From positions 2,232,001 to 2,296,000 of the forward strand of contig NZ_JACCBU010000001.1 in the NCBI RefSeq assembly GCF_013407955.1: 64,000 nucleotides of DNA, given 5' to 3'. Position numbers and translations under genes: made by a program. Positions 9,474 through 16,740 of the stretch are shown in pieces (position 1 is the first letter of the stretch; each line of letters begins with the position of its first letter). The notes under the pieces are model-generated. The model worked only from the letters and a program-made list of their open reading frames with translations. It ran no database searches and was not told where the DNA came from. Origin of the DNA: Microlunatus parietis (lineage in GTDB: Bacteria > Actinomycetota > Actinomycetes > Propionibacteriales > Propionibacteriaceae).

Positions 9474-9640
9474 ATCGCGCCCTTTCACTTCGACAACTCC
9501 GTGTTCTACTTGCCGATCCTCACCGGTCGGGCAGAACCCGACGGCGCGCTGGTGACGCCACCAGTCGGACCTCACCCTAACGCAGATCCTCCGGCCCGAA
9601 GCGGCGGGGCGCGGGTGCGCTGCGCCACGCTTTCCGGGGG

Positions 9641-9646
9641 TAGGTT
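9641..9646 (+). promoter_or_regulatory. Leaderless -10 box
   Basis: TAGGTT ends 7 nt before the GTG of the desulfurase-like gene. Confidence 0.5.
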
Positions 9647-9653
9647 TACGCCC

Positions 9654-10796
9654 GTGACCGGACCGATTCCGACGGTCTTTCTGGACGCCTCGACGGCCGA
9701 ACCGCTGCTGCCGGAGGCCAGGCAGGCCTGGCTCGCCGCGCAGGACTCCGGCTGGGGCGATCCGCTGCGGTTGCACCGTGCCGGACGGCTCGCCGCGCAG
9801 GCCCTGGACCGGGCCCGCGAGCTGGTCGCCGAGGCGGTCGGAGCCCGGCCCGACGAGGTCGTCTTCACCGGCCCGGGTCCGCAGACCGCCGCGGCGGCGA
9901 TCGACGGGCTGGCCCTGGGCCGGCGCCGGATCGGCCGGACCATGATCACGTCGGCGATCGAGCACTCGGCCGTGCTCGCCGCGACCGAGACTGCCGGCGA
10001 GGCGGTACGGGTCGGAGTGGACCACGCCGGCCGGATCGACCTGGACGCCTGGGCGGCCGCGGTCTCTCGTCCCGGAGTCGCCGCGGCGGTGCTCCAGGTG
10101 GCCAATCACGAGGTCGGGACCCTGCAGCCCTATGCGGAGGCGGCCGCGGCCTGCCGCGCCGCCGAGGTGCCGCTGATCGTGGATGCAACCGCAGCCCTGG
10201 GCCGGATCGACCTGACCCGGGCCGGACCCTGGTCGATCATGATCGGCTCGGCGGCCGCGTTCGGCGGCCCGGCGTCGGTCGGGTTCATGATCATCCGGCG
10301 CGGCGTCCGCTGGCGGGCGCCCTATCCGGTGGACGACTACCAGGACGGTCGCTGGCCCGGCCCGCCGGACGTGCCGGCGATCGTCGCCGCCGTCACCGCG
10401 CTGCAGACCTGGCTCGACCAACCAGAGCCGGGCGTCCGGCAGCATGCCCTGATCGACCGGCTCCGCGCCGAGGTGGCAGCACGGATCAGCGACGTCGAGG
10501 TGGTCGGCGATCCGATCCGGCGGGTGCCGCACCTGCTCACCTTCTCGGTCCTGTACGTCGACGGCGAGACGCTCACCCTGGAACTGGACCGGGCCGGGAT
10601 CGCCGTCGCCAGCGGCTCGGCCTGCAGCGCGTCCGCCGAGACGCCGTCGCACGTGCTCGCCGCGATGGGCGCGCTCACCCACGGCAACGTACGGATCGGG
10701 CTGACCCGGTCCAGCACCGAGGCCGATGTCGACCGGCTGCTCGACGCCCTGCCGCCGATCGTGGACCAGGTCCGGGCCCGGTTGGGCGCACCATGA
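9654..10796 (+). CDS. Cysteine-desulfurase-fold protein lacking the PLP lysine
   Basis: A 380-residue class-V aminotransferase-fold protein of the NifS/IscS group. Family landmarks are SAIEHSAV, VANHEVGTLQP, IVDATAALGRI (Asp177) and the loop VASGSACSASAETPSHVL carrying the sulfur-accepting Cys324. The Schiff-base motif, normally S-x-H-K-x-x-G-P-K-G-x-G, reads SAAAFGGPASVG here, so Ala201/Ala202 replace His-Lys. The Gln that usually follows the Asp is Ala180. It therefore should not form the internal aldimine and is unlikely to be a desulfurase, although the acceptor Cys is kept. It is followed 19 nt later by tusA and is divergent from ctaC. The start is leaderless. Confidence 0.85.
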   Translation: MTGPIPTVFLDASTAEPLLPEARQAWLAAQDSGWGDPLRLHRAGRLAAQALDRARELVAEAVGARPDEVVFTGPGPQTAAAAIDGLALGRRRIGRTMITSAIEHSAVLAATETAGEAVRVGVDHAGRIDLDAWAAAVSRPGVAAAVLQVANHEVGTLQPYAEAAAACRAAEVPLIVDATAALGRIDLTRAGPWSIMIGSAAAFGGPASVGFMIIRRGVRWRAPYPVDDYQDGRWPGPPDVPAIVAAVTALQTWLDQPEPGVRQHALIDRLRAEVAARISDVEVVGDPIRRVPHLLTFSVLYVDGETLTLELDRAGIAVASGSACSASAETPSHVLAAMGALTHGNVRIGLTRSSTEADVDRLLDALPPIVDQVRARLGAP

Positions 10797-10815
10797 TCGA
10801 CAGGAGACCATGATC

Positions 10816-11025
10816 ATGGAGGAACTCGACTGCCTCGGCCTGAAGTGCCCGCGGCCGATCATCGAACTGGCCCGCCGGATCGACACCCTGGCCGACGGCG
10901 ACCAGATCCTGATCATGGCCGACGACCCGGCCGCCGGCCCCGACCTGGTCGCCTGGTGCCGGATGCGCGGCCACGAGTTGGTCAGCAGCGACCCACCCCG
11001 CTTCGTGATCATGAAGCGTTCATGA
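10816..11025 (+). CDS. TusA-family sulfur carrier
   Basis: A 69-residue protein with the TusA/SirA fold. The persulfide-carrying cysteine is in EELDCLGLKCPRPIIELARR, followed by LIMADDPAAGPDLVAWCRMRGH. TusA proteins receive persulfide sulfur from a cysteine desulfurase and hand it to thiolation or cofactor pathways. AGGAG lies 9 nt before the ATG at 10816 and only 3 nt before the alternative ATG at 10810, so the downstream start is preferred. It forms a two-gene unit with the lysine-less desulfurase-fold protein. Confidence 0.9.
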   Translation: MEELDCLGLKCPRPIIELARRIDTLADGDQILIMADDPAAGPDLVAWCRMRGHELVSSDPPRFVIMKRS

Positions 11026-11051
11026 TCATGAACACGGTTCGGTAGCGCCCG

Positions 11052-11765
11052 TCAGGCGATCCGACTGGCGAGCTCCGCCAGGGTGGGGGCAGCCGAGTCG
11101 GCTCGGATGACGATCTCATCACCGTCGGCGGCCGTCAGGCCGATGGCGCGAAGGCCGACCGGGCCGTCGACCAGCCGGAGCGGCAGGAGTTCGAGCGTCT
11201 CGGCGCCGATGTGCTCGACGACCTCGGCCCGGTCAGCCCCGATCTCGAGCCAGGCGATCTTGGTGAGCCGCCGTTCGTGCTCCACCTGGGCAGCGACCAG
11301 TGGGCCGACCTGGTCGTCGCGGAGGTAGAAGTTGGGCAGGCCGCGTGCCCACGTCGTGGCAGCGTTGCCCGGCGCCATGACGGTTGTCGTCGTCGTACCG
11401 TCGGGCCGGGTGGCACCAGGAGCGGTGACCACCTCGCCGCCCAACCGGTCTGCCACGGCTTGCAGCTCGGCCCGGCTGCGGACCCGCAGATTCCAGGTCA
11501 TCCAGTGGTCGCCGGCAGCGGTGACGTCTTCGAACCAGCCCGCGAACATCCTGACGCCAGGATCCGGATCGGCGGGCCGCGCGATGACGGACTCGATGTT
11601 GATGTACGCACCGCCGGGCAGCGGTACCACCCGGTGCGCCGTCGGCATCCCGGTCAGCCATCCTCCTTCCGCGCTGCGTAGTCCCGTGGCCCGGCGCAGC
11701 CGCTCGGCCCCGTCGTACAGGTGGGAAACACCGAGCGTCACGTGGTCCAGTTCATAGAACGTCAT
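11052..11765 (-). CDS. VOC-fold (glyoxalase-like) protein
   Basis: A 237-residue protein beginning FYELDHVTLGVSHLYDGAERL, the first beta-alpha-beta unit of a glyoxalase-like domain (PF13468-type). Internal features are GGAYINIESVIARP, WMTWNLRVRSRAEL and GLPNFYLRDD. A second half-repeat follows (LTKIAWLEIGADRAEVVEHI). Such proteins are metal-dependent lyases or dioxygenases or binding proteins; the ligand is unknown. It is preceded by GGAG and is divergent from a MarR regulator with a shared operator region, which suggests MarR control. Confidence 0.82.
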   Translation of the reverse strand: MTFYELDHVTLGVSHLYDGAERLRRATGLRSAEGGWLTGMPTAHRVVPLPGGAYINIESVIARPADPDPGVRMFAGWFEDVTAAGDHWMTWNLRVRSRAELQAVADRLGGEVVTAPGATRPDGTTTTTVMAPGNAATTWARGLPNFYLRDDQVGPLVAAQVEHERRLTKIAWLEIGADRAEVVEHIGAETLELLPLRLVDGPVGLRAIGLTAADGDEIVIRADSAAPTLAELASRIA

Positions 11766-11791
11766 GCGTGCTCCGATCGATTAGGATTGAG

Positions 11792-11829
11792 TTGACAACA
11801 ACTCTGATTTGTTTTCAAATCTAAATCAG
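11792..11829 (+). promoter_or_regulatory. marR promoter with nested operator repeats
   Basis: TTGACA (11792-11797) and TCAAAT (11815-11820) are separated by 17 nt. Two symmetric elements overlap the -10: GATTTG-tttt-CAAATC (11806-11821) and CTGATTT...AAATCAG (11804-11829). This suits autoregulation by the MarR protein and shared control of the divergent VOC gene. Confidence 0.6.
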
Positions 11830-11881
11830 GAGGTGTGCCGTTTCAACCCCACCGCCGATCGATCCGGCATCGGTCGAGCCG

Positions 11882-12334
11882 TTGACCGTCGACCGGAGCG
11901 TGCGGGACCTGATCTTGGTGATGCCTCGCCTGATGGCCCGGGCGAAGCGGATGCCGATCCCGGAACAGCTCCGGGATTTCGCCCTGACCCCCCGTCACCT
12001 GTCCCTGCTCGCGCTGCTGCTGTTCGACGACGAGGCCACCGTCAAGGAACTCGCGGCCGGGCTCCAGGTCGCGTCCACCACGGTGAGCCTTGTGGTCGGC
12101 GACCTGAGCCGGAAGGGCATCCTGGAGCGCCGCGAGGACGAGCAGGACCGGCGACGGACGATCGTCAGGATCGCCGACGCGCACAGATCTGCGGTCGAGG
12201 GCTGGCTCGCCGCCGGCGCCGAGTCATGGCGCAGGGTCCTGCAACCCCTGACCTCGCACGAACGGGGCGTGGTCGTCGCCGCACTCCTGGCTTACGAACG
12301 CGAGTCGATGGCCGCCACAGGTCAGCGCGACTGA
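11882..12334 (+). CDS. MarR-family transcriptional regulator
   Basis: About 150 residues with a winged HTH at roughly 35-100. LTPRHLSLLALLLFDDEATVKEL is followed by the recognition helix LQVASTTVSLVVGDLSRKGI and the wing LERREDEQDRRRTIVRI, which is the classic MarR D-x-R-x-R wing. The start is uncertain: TTG at 11882 is the first possible start after an in-frame stop, and GTG at 11900 is the alternative. A strong AGGAGGTG at 11828-11835 lies too far upstream to decide. It probably controls itself and the divergent VOC gene. Confidence 0.88.
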   Translation: MTVDRSVRDLILVMPRLMARAKRMPIPEQLRDFALTPRHLSLLALLLFDDEATVKELAAGLQVASTTVSLVVGDLSRKGILERREDEQDRRRTIVRIADAHRSAVEGWLAAGAESWRRVLQPLTSHERGVVVAALLAYERESMAATGQRD

Positions 12335-12362
12335 CCGATCGACGGACGAAGAGGCGGATTCC

Positions 12363-12803
12363 ATGATCACGAACGACGACATCGGGTGGCTCAGAGCCCG
12401 CTGGCCGACCGCGGCCGCCGTCGTCCTGCTGCTCGTCACGCTGGCACTGCTCGACGCGACGCAGCGCGGAACGGGCCAGACCGACTCGATCGTCCAGCCG
12501 TGGGTGGTCCTGGCCGCCGGGCTCGTCTACCCGGTCGTCGGCCTGGGTCGGCGCGTCCTCCGAGACGGTCGCACCGTGCTGGTCCAGTCCCTCGGGCTCC
12601 TCGTCTTCGCCGGCGTCACCCTGCTCGGCTACGCGGCCGGCCCGTTCACCGCCTACGTCGTGGCCGCAGGCCTGATCGCGCACGCCGGCTGGGACGCCGT
12701 GCACCACCGCCGGAACGCCGTCGTCTGGCGCTGGTATGCCGAGCTGTGCGCCGTCTATGACCTGCTCCTCGCCACCGCGGTCCTCACCGCTGCAACCCTG
12801 TGA
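12363..12803 (+). CDS. Small integral membrane protein, unknown function
   Basis: A 146-residue protein with four hydrophobic segments (TAAAVVLLLVTLALLD, VVLAAGLVYPVVGLG, VLVQSLGLLVFAGVTLLGYA and LLLATAVLTAATL), plus HAGWDAVHHRRNAVVWRWYAE before the last helix. It starts 28 nt after marR and is probably co-transcribed. I do not recognise a named family. Confidence 0.75.
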   Translation: MITNDDIGWLRARWPTAAAVVLLLVTLALLDATQRGTGQTDSIVQPWVVLAAGLVYPVVGLGRRVLRDGRTVLVQSLGLLVFAGVTLLGYAAGPFTAYVVAAGLIAHAGWDAVHHRRNAVVWRWYAELCAVYDLLLATAVLTAATL

Positions 12804-12834
12804 ACCTTTCCCTGGCGGGCCGCAGGGCGGCGGG

Positions 12835-13446
12835 TCAGCGGGCCTCGGCCAGCAGGGCCTCGAGTTCGGCGGCGCGGCGGAGGTCCTTCGGCCTGCCGAC
12901 GGCCCGGCGCATCGCGATCAGGTCGTCGGCGCGGAGATAGCCGACGGACCAGCCGTCCGGGCTCTCCAGCCGCAGGGCGCGGCCGAGGTAGTCCGCCACC
13001 CGCAGCGAGCCCCAGGGCAGCGCCGGTGTGCAGGCGTCGCCGGTCGCGCCCGGAGCTTCGAAGGTCACCTTCGGCAGCAGGAACGACTCGGGTCCGCAGG
13101 GCACCTGACGGCCGTCGTCGTCGGCCAACTCGGCGTCGGCCGTCGCGAACCCGGCCGCGAGGGCCGGCGCGTGTCGCGGATCGCCGTCCCAGAGCAGGTC
13201 AAGATCACCGGTCAACTCGGCCGATCCGTGCAGGATCCCGGCCACCTGGCCGATGATCACGACCGGCGCACCCGCCCGGTGCAGCGAGGCCAGCAGCGGC
13301 CGCGGGTCGTAGTCCAGCGCACCGTCGGTGGCCAGCGTGCCGACCACGTCATCGGCGTCGTCGTGGGTCCGCCCGGTCGGCGTCCGGCCACGGACCGCCT
13401 CCGCCGTCCGGCGCACGGCCCGCTCGAGGAGTTGGTACGGCGTCAT
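12835..13446 (-). CDS. Nucleotidyltransferase-fold protein (DUF6036/MNT-like)
   Basis: A 203-residue protein of the polymerase-beta nucleotidyltransferase superfamily. APVVIIGQVAGILHGSAELTGDLDLLWDG carries the G-x-A and D-x-D metal-binding signature. LRADDLIAMRRAVGRPKDLRRAAELEALL is the helical C-terminus seen in antitoxin-associated transferases. Unlike typical members it has an N-terminal extension of about 45 residues rich in Arg and Thr, and no XRE partner gene is next to it. It is the intact counterpart that identifies the remnant at 6272-6412. Confidence 0.8.
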   Translation of the reverse strand: MTPYQLLERAVRRTAEAVRGRTPTGRTHDDADDVVGTLATDGALDYDPRPLLASLHRAGAPVVIIGQVAGILHGSAELTGDLDLLWDGDPRHAPALAAGFATADAELADDDGRQVPCGPESFLLPKVTFEAPGATGDACTPALPWGSLRVADYLGRALRLESPDGWSVGYLRADDLIAMRRAVGRPKDLRRAAELEALLAEAR

Positions 13447-13468
13447 CGAATCCCGTCCGCAGATGCAA

Positions 13469-13498
13469 CATCGCCGCCCGGATATCCGGACGGCGATG
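13469..13498. terminator. Bidirectional hairpin terminator
   Basis: CATCGCCG-c-CCGGAT/ATCCGG-a-CGGCGATG folds into a near-perfect 15-bp stem just downstream of the erpA-like gene. The T content after the stem is low. Confidence 0.6.
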
Positions 13499-13512
13499 CA
13501 GATGATGTCAGA

Positions 13513-13875
13513 TCAGTGGAAGCTGTCGCCACAGGCGCAGGAGCCGGTGGCGTTCGGGTTGTCGATGGTGAAGCCCTGCTTCTCGATGGTGTCGACGAAG
13601 TCGATCGTGGCGCCCATCAGGTACGGGGCGCTCATTCGGTCGGTCACCACGCTGACGCCCTGGTACGACTTCACGACGTCGCCGTCCAGCTGCCGCTCGT
13701 CGAAGAACAACTGGTACCGCAGTCCCGAGCAGCCGCCCGGCTGAACCGCGATCCGCAGCGCGAGGTCGTCGCGGCCTTCGCCCTCCAGCAACGCCTTCAC
13801 CTTGCTCGCGGCCTCTTGGGTCAACACCACGCCGTCGGTGGTCGGGGCCTCGGTCAGCTGGTCGGTCGCCGCCAT
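13513..13875 (-). CDS. erpA: Iron-sulfur cluster insertion protein (ErpA/HesB family)
   Basis: A 120-residue A-type Fe-S carrier. GVVLTQEAASKVKALLEGEG opens the HesB domain. The three cluster cysteines are in PGGCSGLRYQLFF and TGSCACGDSFH. It delivers clusters to apo-enzymes such as NadA, whose gene lies about 3 kb away; in relatives erpA and nadA are often neighbours, and here a glycerate kinase gene and an IS110 copy lie between them. The ATG at 13875 is preferred to an upstream TTG because TTGGAG lies 8 nt before it. Confidence 0.94.
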   Translation of the reverse strand: MAATDQLTEAPTTDGVVLTQEAASKVKALLEGEGRDDLALRIAVQPGGCSGLRYQLFFDERQLDGDVVKSYQGVSVVTDRMSAPYLMGATIDFVDTIEKQGFTIDNPNATGSCACGDSFH

Positions 13876-13906
13876 CTCTGTCTCCAAATCCTGGACGAAT
13901 TACACC

Positions 13907-13940
13907 TACAACCGGGCCAACCCCCTGCAGGGCTGTTGTA
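13907..13940. terminator. Inverted repeat between glycerate kinase and erpA
   Basis: TACAAC...GTTGTA arms enclose CCCTGCAGGG. The repeat lies after the glycerate kinase stop on the minus strand, so it could be a weak terminator or part of the erpA promoter. Confidence 0.35.
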
Positions 13941-13962
13941 TTCCCCGGCCGTTTCAGTGTAG

Positions 13963-15006
13963 TCACCAGCGCCAGGACCGGGCGACTCGGCGAACCACCG
14001 CGGACAACTCGTCCGGCTCGATCCCGTCCGTGACCGGGGCGTCGGCCGCCGAGGCCCGTACCGGATAGGCGGATTCGATGCCGAGCGTCCGCATCTCCCG
14101 CCCGCCGATCAGCACCTCGCCGGCGATCACCACGGCCGGGCAGAGCGACCGTTCGGCCACCCGGGCGGCGGCCGCGACCACCTCACCGCCGCGTTCGGCG
14201 AAGTCGAACACGCCGCAGCCGGTGACGACCAGGTCGAGCCTTCGTTCGGGTACGGATTCGAGGGCGAGTTCGGGCCCCGCGACCAGGCGTCCGCCGAGCG
14301 CCAGCACGGCGAGCGCGGCGCCGCCGCAGGCCCCGGCACCGGCCCGGTCCGCGACGCCGAGCAGCCCGGCCCAGCGCTCCAGCGTCGCGTCGGTGCGCAG
14401 CAACCGCTCCGGGTCGACCGCGCTGCCCCGCCGGACCGAGGTGATCCCGCGCAGCCCGAGCAGCTGCTGGCCGGCCTGGTCGGCCGGGATCACGCCGATC
14501 ACCTCCGCGTCGCCGACCAGCTCCCGTACCGGAGCGAGAGCGACGCTGCCGATCCCGTCCAGGCCGGCCACGCCGCCGTCCAGTGGCACGTCGGCCGTCG
14601 CCCCGAGCCCCGCCAACAGACCGGCCCCGCCGTCATGGGCGAGCGCCCCGGCGGCGCAGTCGATCACCAGTCGCCGCGGCCGTGGCTGCGCGCGCAGGGC
14701 GGTCGCGGTCACCTCGCCGAGCGCCAGAGTGCTTCCCTGGTACGGAATTCCTTGATCATCAGCGGGCCGCGCGACCTCCAGCCCGGCCGCCACCACGCCG
14801 TCCCGGGCCGCCCACCAGGCGGGCGTCGCCCCGGCCATCCCGGTGATCAACTCCGCCCCGATCAGGTCCGCATAGGCGCGCCCGAACCCCGCCCCGGCGC
14901 CGCCCGCCGGGACCACGGTGGAGCCCGGCCACCCCTCGGCCAGCACCCGCCCGGCCTGCGCCGAGGTCAGCGCCCCGATCCCGTCCGTGATCACCAACAC
15001 CTGCAT
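13963..15006 (-). CDS. Glycerate kinase (GK-I family)
   Basis: A 347-residue kinase that phosphorylates D-glycerate in glyoxylate/serine metabolism. The nucleotide-binding start is ITDGIGALTSAQAGRVLAEG, not the usual DSFKGSLSA. Other landmarks are VIDCAAGALAHDGGAGLLAGLG, AGACGGAALAVLALGG (the conserved GAAGGLG region) and LDLVVTGCGVFDF. The N-terminal motif and overall length diverge from typical members, so substrate preference may differ. It is monocistronic, between erpA and an IS110 copy. Confidence 0.82.
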   Translation of the reverse strand: MQVLVITDGIGALTSAQAGRVLAEGWPGSTVVPAGGAGAGFGRAYADLIGAELITGMAGATPAWWAARDGVVAAGLEVARPADDQGIPYQGSTLALGEVTATALRAQPRPRRLVIDCAAGALAHDGGAGLLAGLGATADVPLDGGVAGLDGIGSVALAPVRELVGDAEVIGVIPADQAGQQLLGLRGITSVRRGSAVDPERLLRTDATLERWAGLLGVADRAGAGACGGAALAVLALGGRLVAGPELALESVPERRLDLVVTGCGVFDFAERGGEVVAAAARVAERSLCPAVVIAGEVLIGGREMRTLGIESAYPVRASAADAPVTDGIEPDELSAVVRRVARSWRW

Positions 15007-15201
15007 GCGCCGATGCTGTCACGCCGGGGCGGGAGCCGAGCCGCGGGGAGCCCGGACCTGGTGGCGTTCCCAGCAAAGTCGAATCCGCACGGCTCCCTCG
15101 ATCCCGGCCCGGCCCGTGCACCGCCCGAGCCCGCCTGCCCGCACGCCCGAACCGCACCGCGCACCCTTCCCCAACCCGCCGAGCGGATGCCCCTATGTTT
15201 G

Positions 15202-16305
15202 TCAAGGGGTCGCGGGTGCGGGTTCTGCGGGTCGGAGGGCTCCGGTGATGATCTTGTGGATGTCGCGGGCGATGTAGCGTTTCAGGCAGCGGATGATGTC
15301 GCGTTTGGACTTTCCGTCGGCGGTGCGGCGGGCGGTGTAGGCGCGGGTGGCTGGGCAGTGGCGTAGCCGGCAGACCACGATCAGGTAGAGCGCGGAGTTG
15401 GCGTGGCGGTCACCGCCGCGGTTGAGCCGGTGCCGGGTCGTGTTGCCGGAGGAGGCCTGGATCGGGCTGACGCCGCAGAGCGCGGCGAACGCTGCTTCGG
15501 AGCGGAGCCGGTCGGGGTTGTCGCCGGCGGTGATCAGGAGTTGCGCGGCGTGGTCGGGCCCGATCCCTTGCTGTTGCAGCAACGCGGGGGCCAGGGCGGT
15601 GACGGTGGCTTTGAGTTGGCGGGCGAGGTCGGTGATCTCGGCGGTGAGTTGCTGCACGCGCCGGGCCAGCAGGCGCAGCGTGTAGCGGGCCGCGGCGGTG
15701 ATGTCGGTGACGGGCTGGTCGGGCAGGCCGGCGCAGTGCCGGACGAGTTTCGGGGTGGTCAGGCCGGTCAGCTGGTCGCGGAGTTCGGGATCGGCGGTGA
15801 TGATCATGGTCTTGAGCTGGTTGAGCGTCTGGGTGCGCGCTTTGACCGCGGATTCCCTGGCCAGCTTGAACATCCGCAGCATCTCGACCTGCCCGTTACC
15901 GGTCTTCGCGGTCGCGGTGGCCCGGCCCGACAAGACGGCCCGGGCCGCGGCTTCGGCATCGATGGCGTCGGTCTTGCCGCGCCGGCGCCGCTCGGCCCGG
16001 TCGGGCTGATTCACCTCAACCACCGCCACCCCGGCGGCGAGCAGCTGACGGGTCAACGCCTTGCCGTAACTGCCGGTGCCCTCGACCCCGGCCCGGCGCA
16101 CCACCCCCAAACTCTGCGCCCAGGCCAGCAGGGCCCGATAGCCCGCCGCCGTGGTCCGGAAGGATCGTGTGCCCAGCACCTGGCCGAGCAGGGACAGCAC
16201 AACCGCGACGTGGAAATCCTTGTGGGTGTCGACCCCCAGCACCACCTCCCCGGCGGGGTCGGGACCGGGCTGGGAATGAACTGGCGATTGCGGCATGCTG
16301 GACAA
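15202..16305 (-). CDS. IS110-family transposase
   Basis: A 367-residue DEDD recombinase. The RuvC-like N-terminal domain carries Asp in VVLGVDTHKDFHVAV, Glu in AGVEGTGSYG and two Asp in RGKTDAIDAEAAARAV. The C-terminal transposase-20 domain has LLQQQGIGPDHAAQLL and the catalytic-serine region FAALCGVSPIQASSGNT. GGAG sits 7 nt before a TTG at 16305. The ATG at 16296 is the alternative but would be 16 nt from it. The frame is intact. Confidence 0.93.
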   Translation of the reverse strand: MSSMPQSPVHSQPGPDPAGEVVLGVDTHKDFHVAVVLSLLGQVLGTRSFRTTAAGYRALLAWAQSLGVVRRAGVEGTGSYGKALTRQLLAAGVAVVEVNQPDRAERRRRGKTDAIDAEAAARAVLSGRATATAKTGNGQVEMLRMFKLARESAVKARTQTLNQLKTMIITADPELRDQLTGLTTPKLVRHCAGLPDQPVTDITAAARYTLRLLARRVQQLTAEITDLARQLKATVTALAPALLQQQGIGPDHAAQLLITAGDNPDRLRSEAAFAALCGVSPIQASSGNTTRHRLNRGGDRHANSALYLIVVCRLRHCPATRAYTARRTADGKSKRDIIRCLKRYIARDIHKIITGALRPAEPAPATP

Positions 16306-16407
16306 GGTCGATCTCCTCCTGTGCTTGGGAACGGATTGGCCGTCACCGGGTGGCACAAGGGAGCGGTCAGGACTGTGATGGCGCTCTTGTGACGGCAAGG
16401 CCCCTAT
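16306..16407 (-). ncRNA. Candidate bridge RNA region of the IS110 element
   Basis: The non-coding 5' end of the element, upstream of the transposase, is where IS110-group elements encode their bridge RNA. On the minus strand it folds strongly: GCCGTCAC (16396-16389) pairs with GTGACGGC (16346-16339). An alternative inner stem CACAAG/CTTGTG extends through AGCG/CGCT around a 16-nt loop. The 102-nt span is short compared with described bridge RNAs, so the RNA may start further upstream. Structure is seen; function is inferred. Confidence 0.4.
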
Positions 16408-16728
16408 CGGGACACGCCCCCAGCCGCCCGGTGGCAGCAAGCACCGCTCGCAGCGACAGGCCGACAGATCCGCTCAAAGGCACCAAGCCCAGACGATTTG
16501 CGAGTCAGACCCACCGCCGCGAACGGCACTTGACGATCCTCACAGACCACTTGACCTCGATTTCGGCCCGATCTGCCGGTCAACGCGTCCGATCGGCGAC
16601 GCTCCTCCTGGGAGCGATCGGTCCAACTCGAGGGCTCGACCTCGGTCGGATTTCGCCCTGAGTCCGGCGGGCGGGTGATCTTCATCTCGCCGATCGTTCA
16701 GGGCGCGGGCCGGCGGCGACGGCGGAGT
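16408..16728. other. Gene-free stretch between IS110 element and nadA
   Basis: No convincing gene on either strand. It contains CACTTGAC twice (16527-16534 and 16548-16555), 21 bp apart. It may be the outer 5' end of the IS110 element or the displaced nadA upstream region. Confidence 0.5.
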
Positions 16729-16734
16729 TAGGGT
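16729..16734 (+). promoter_or_regulatory. Leaderless -10 box of nadA
   Basis: TAGGGT ends 6 nt before the nadA ATG. No Shine-Dalgarno sequence precedes the start. Confidence 0.55.
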
Positions 16735-16740
16735 GTGCGG

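Larger units (their letters stand above)
15189..16407 (-). mobile_element. IS110-family element (approximate limits)
   Basis: A DEDD transposase gene with 8-bp direct repeats, GCCCCTAT, at 15189-15196 and 16400-16407. IS110 elements lack terminal inverted repeats and recombine at short shared cores, so these repeats are candidate ends, giving about 1.2 kb. The 3' side has only 5 nt between the right repeat and the stop codon. The 5' limit could lie further out, near the repeated CACTTGAC at 16527-16555. The element separates the glycerate kinase gene from nadA. Confidence 0.6.

Noticed and set aside
8544..9653. In-frame 5' extension of the desulfurase-like gene
   Set aside because: It is antisense to ctaC/ctaD and has no family similarity; a leaderless start exists at 9654.
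15189..16407. GCCCCTAT repeats as a classic target-site duplication
   Set aside because: IS110 elements do not make staggered-cut duplications; a shared recombination core is the better reading.
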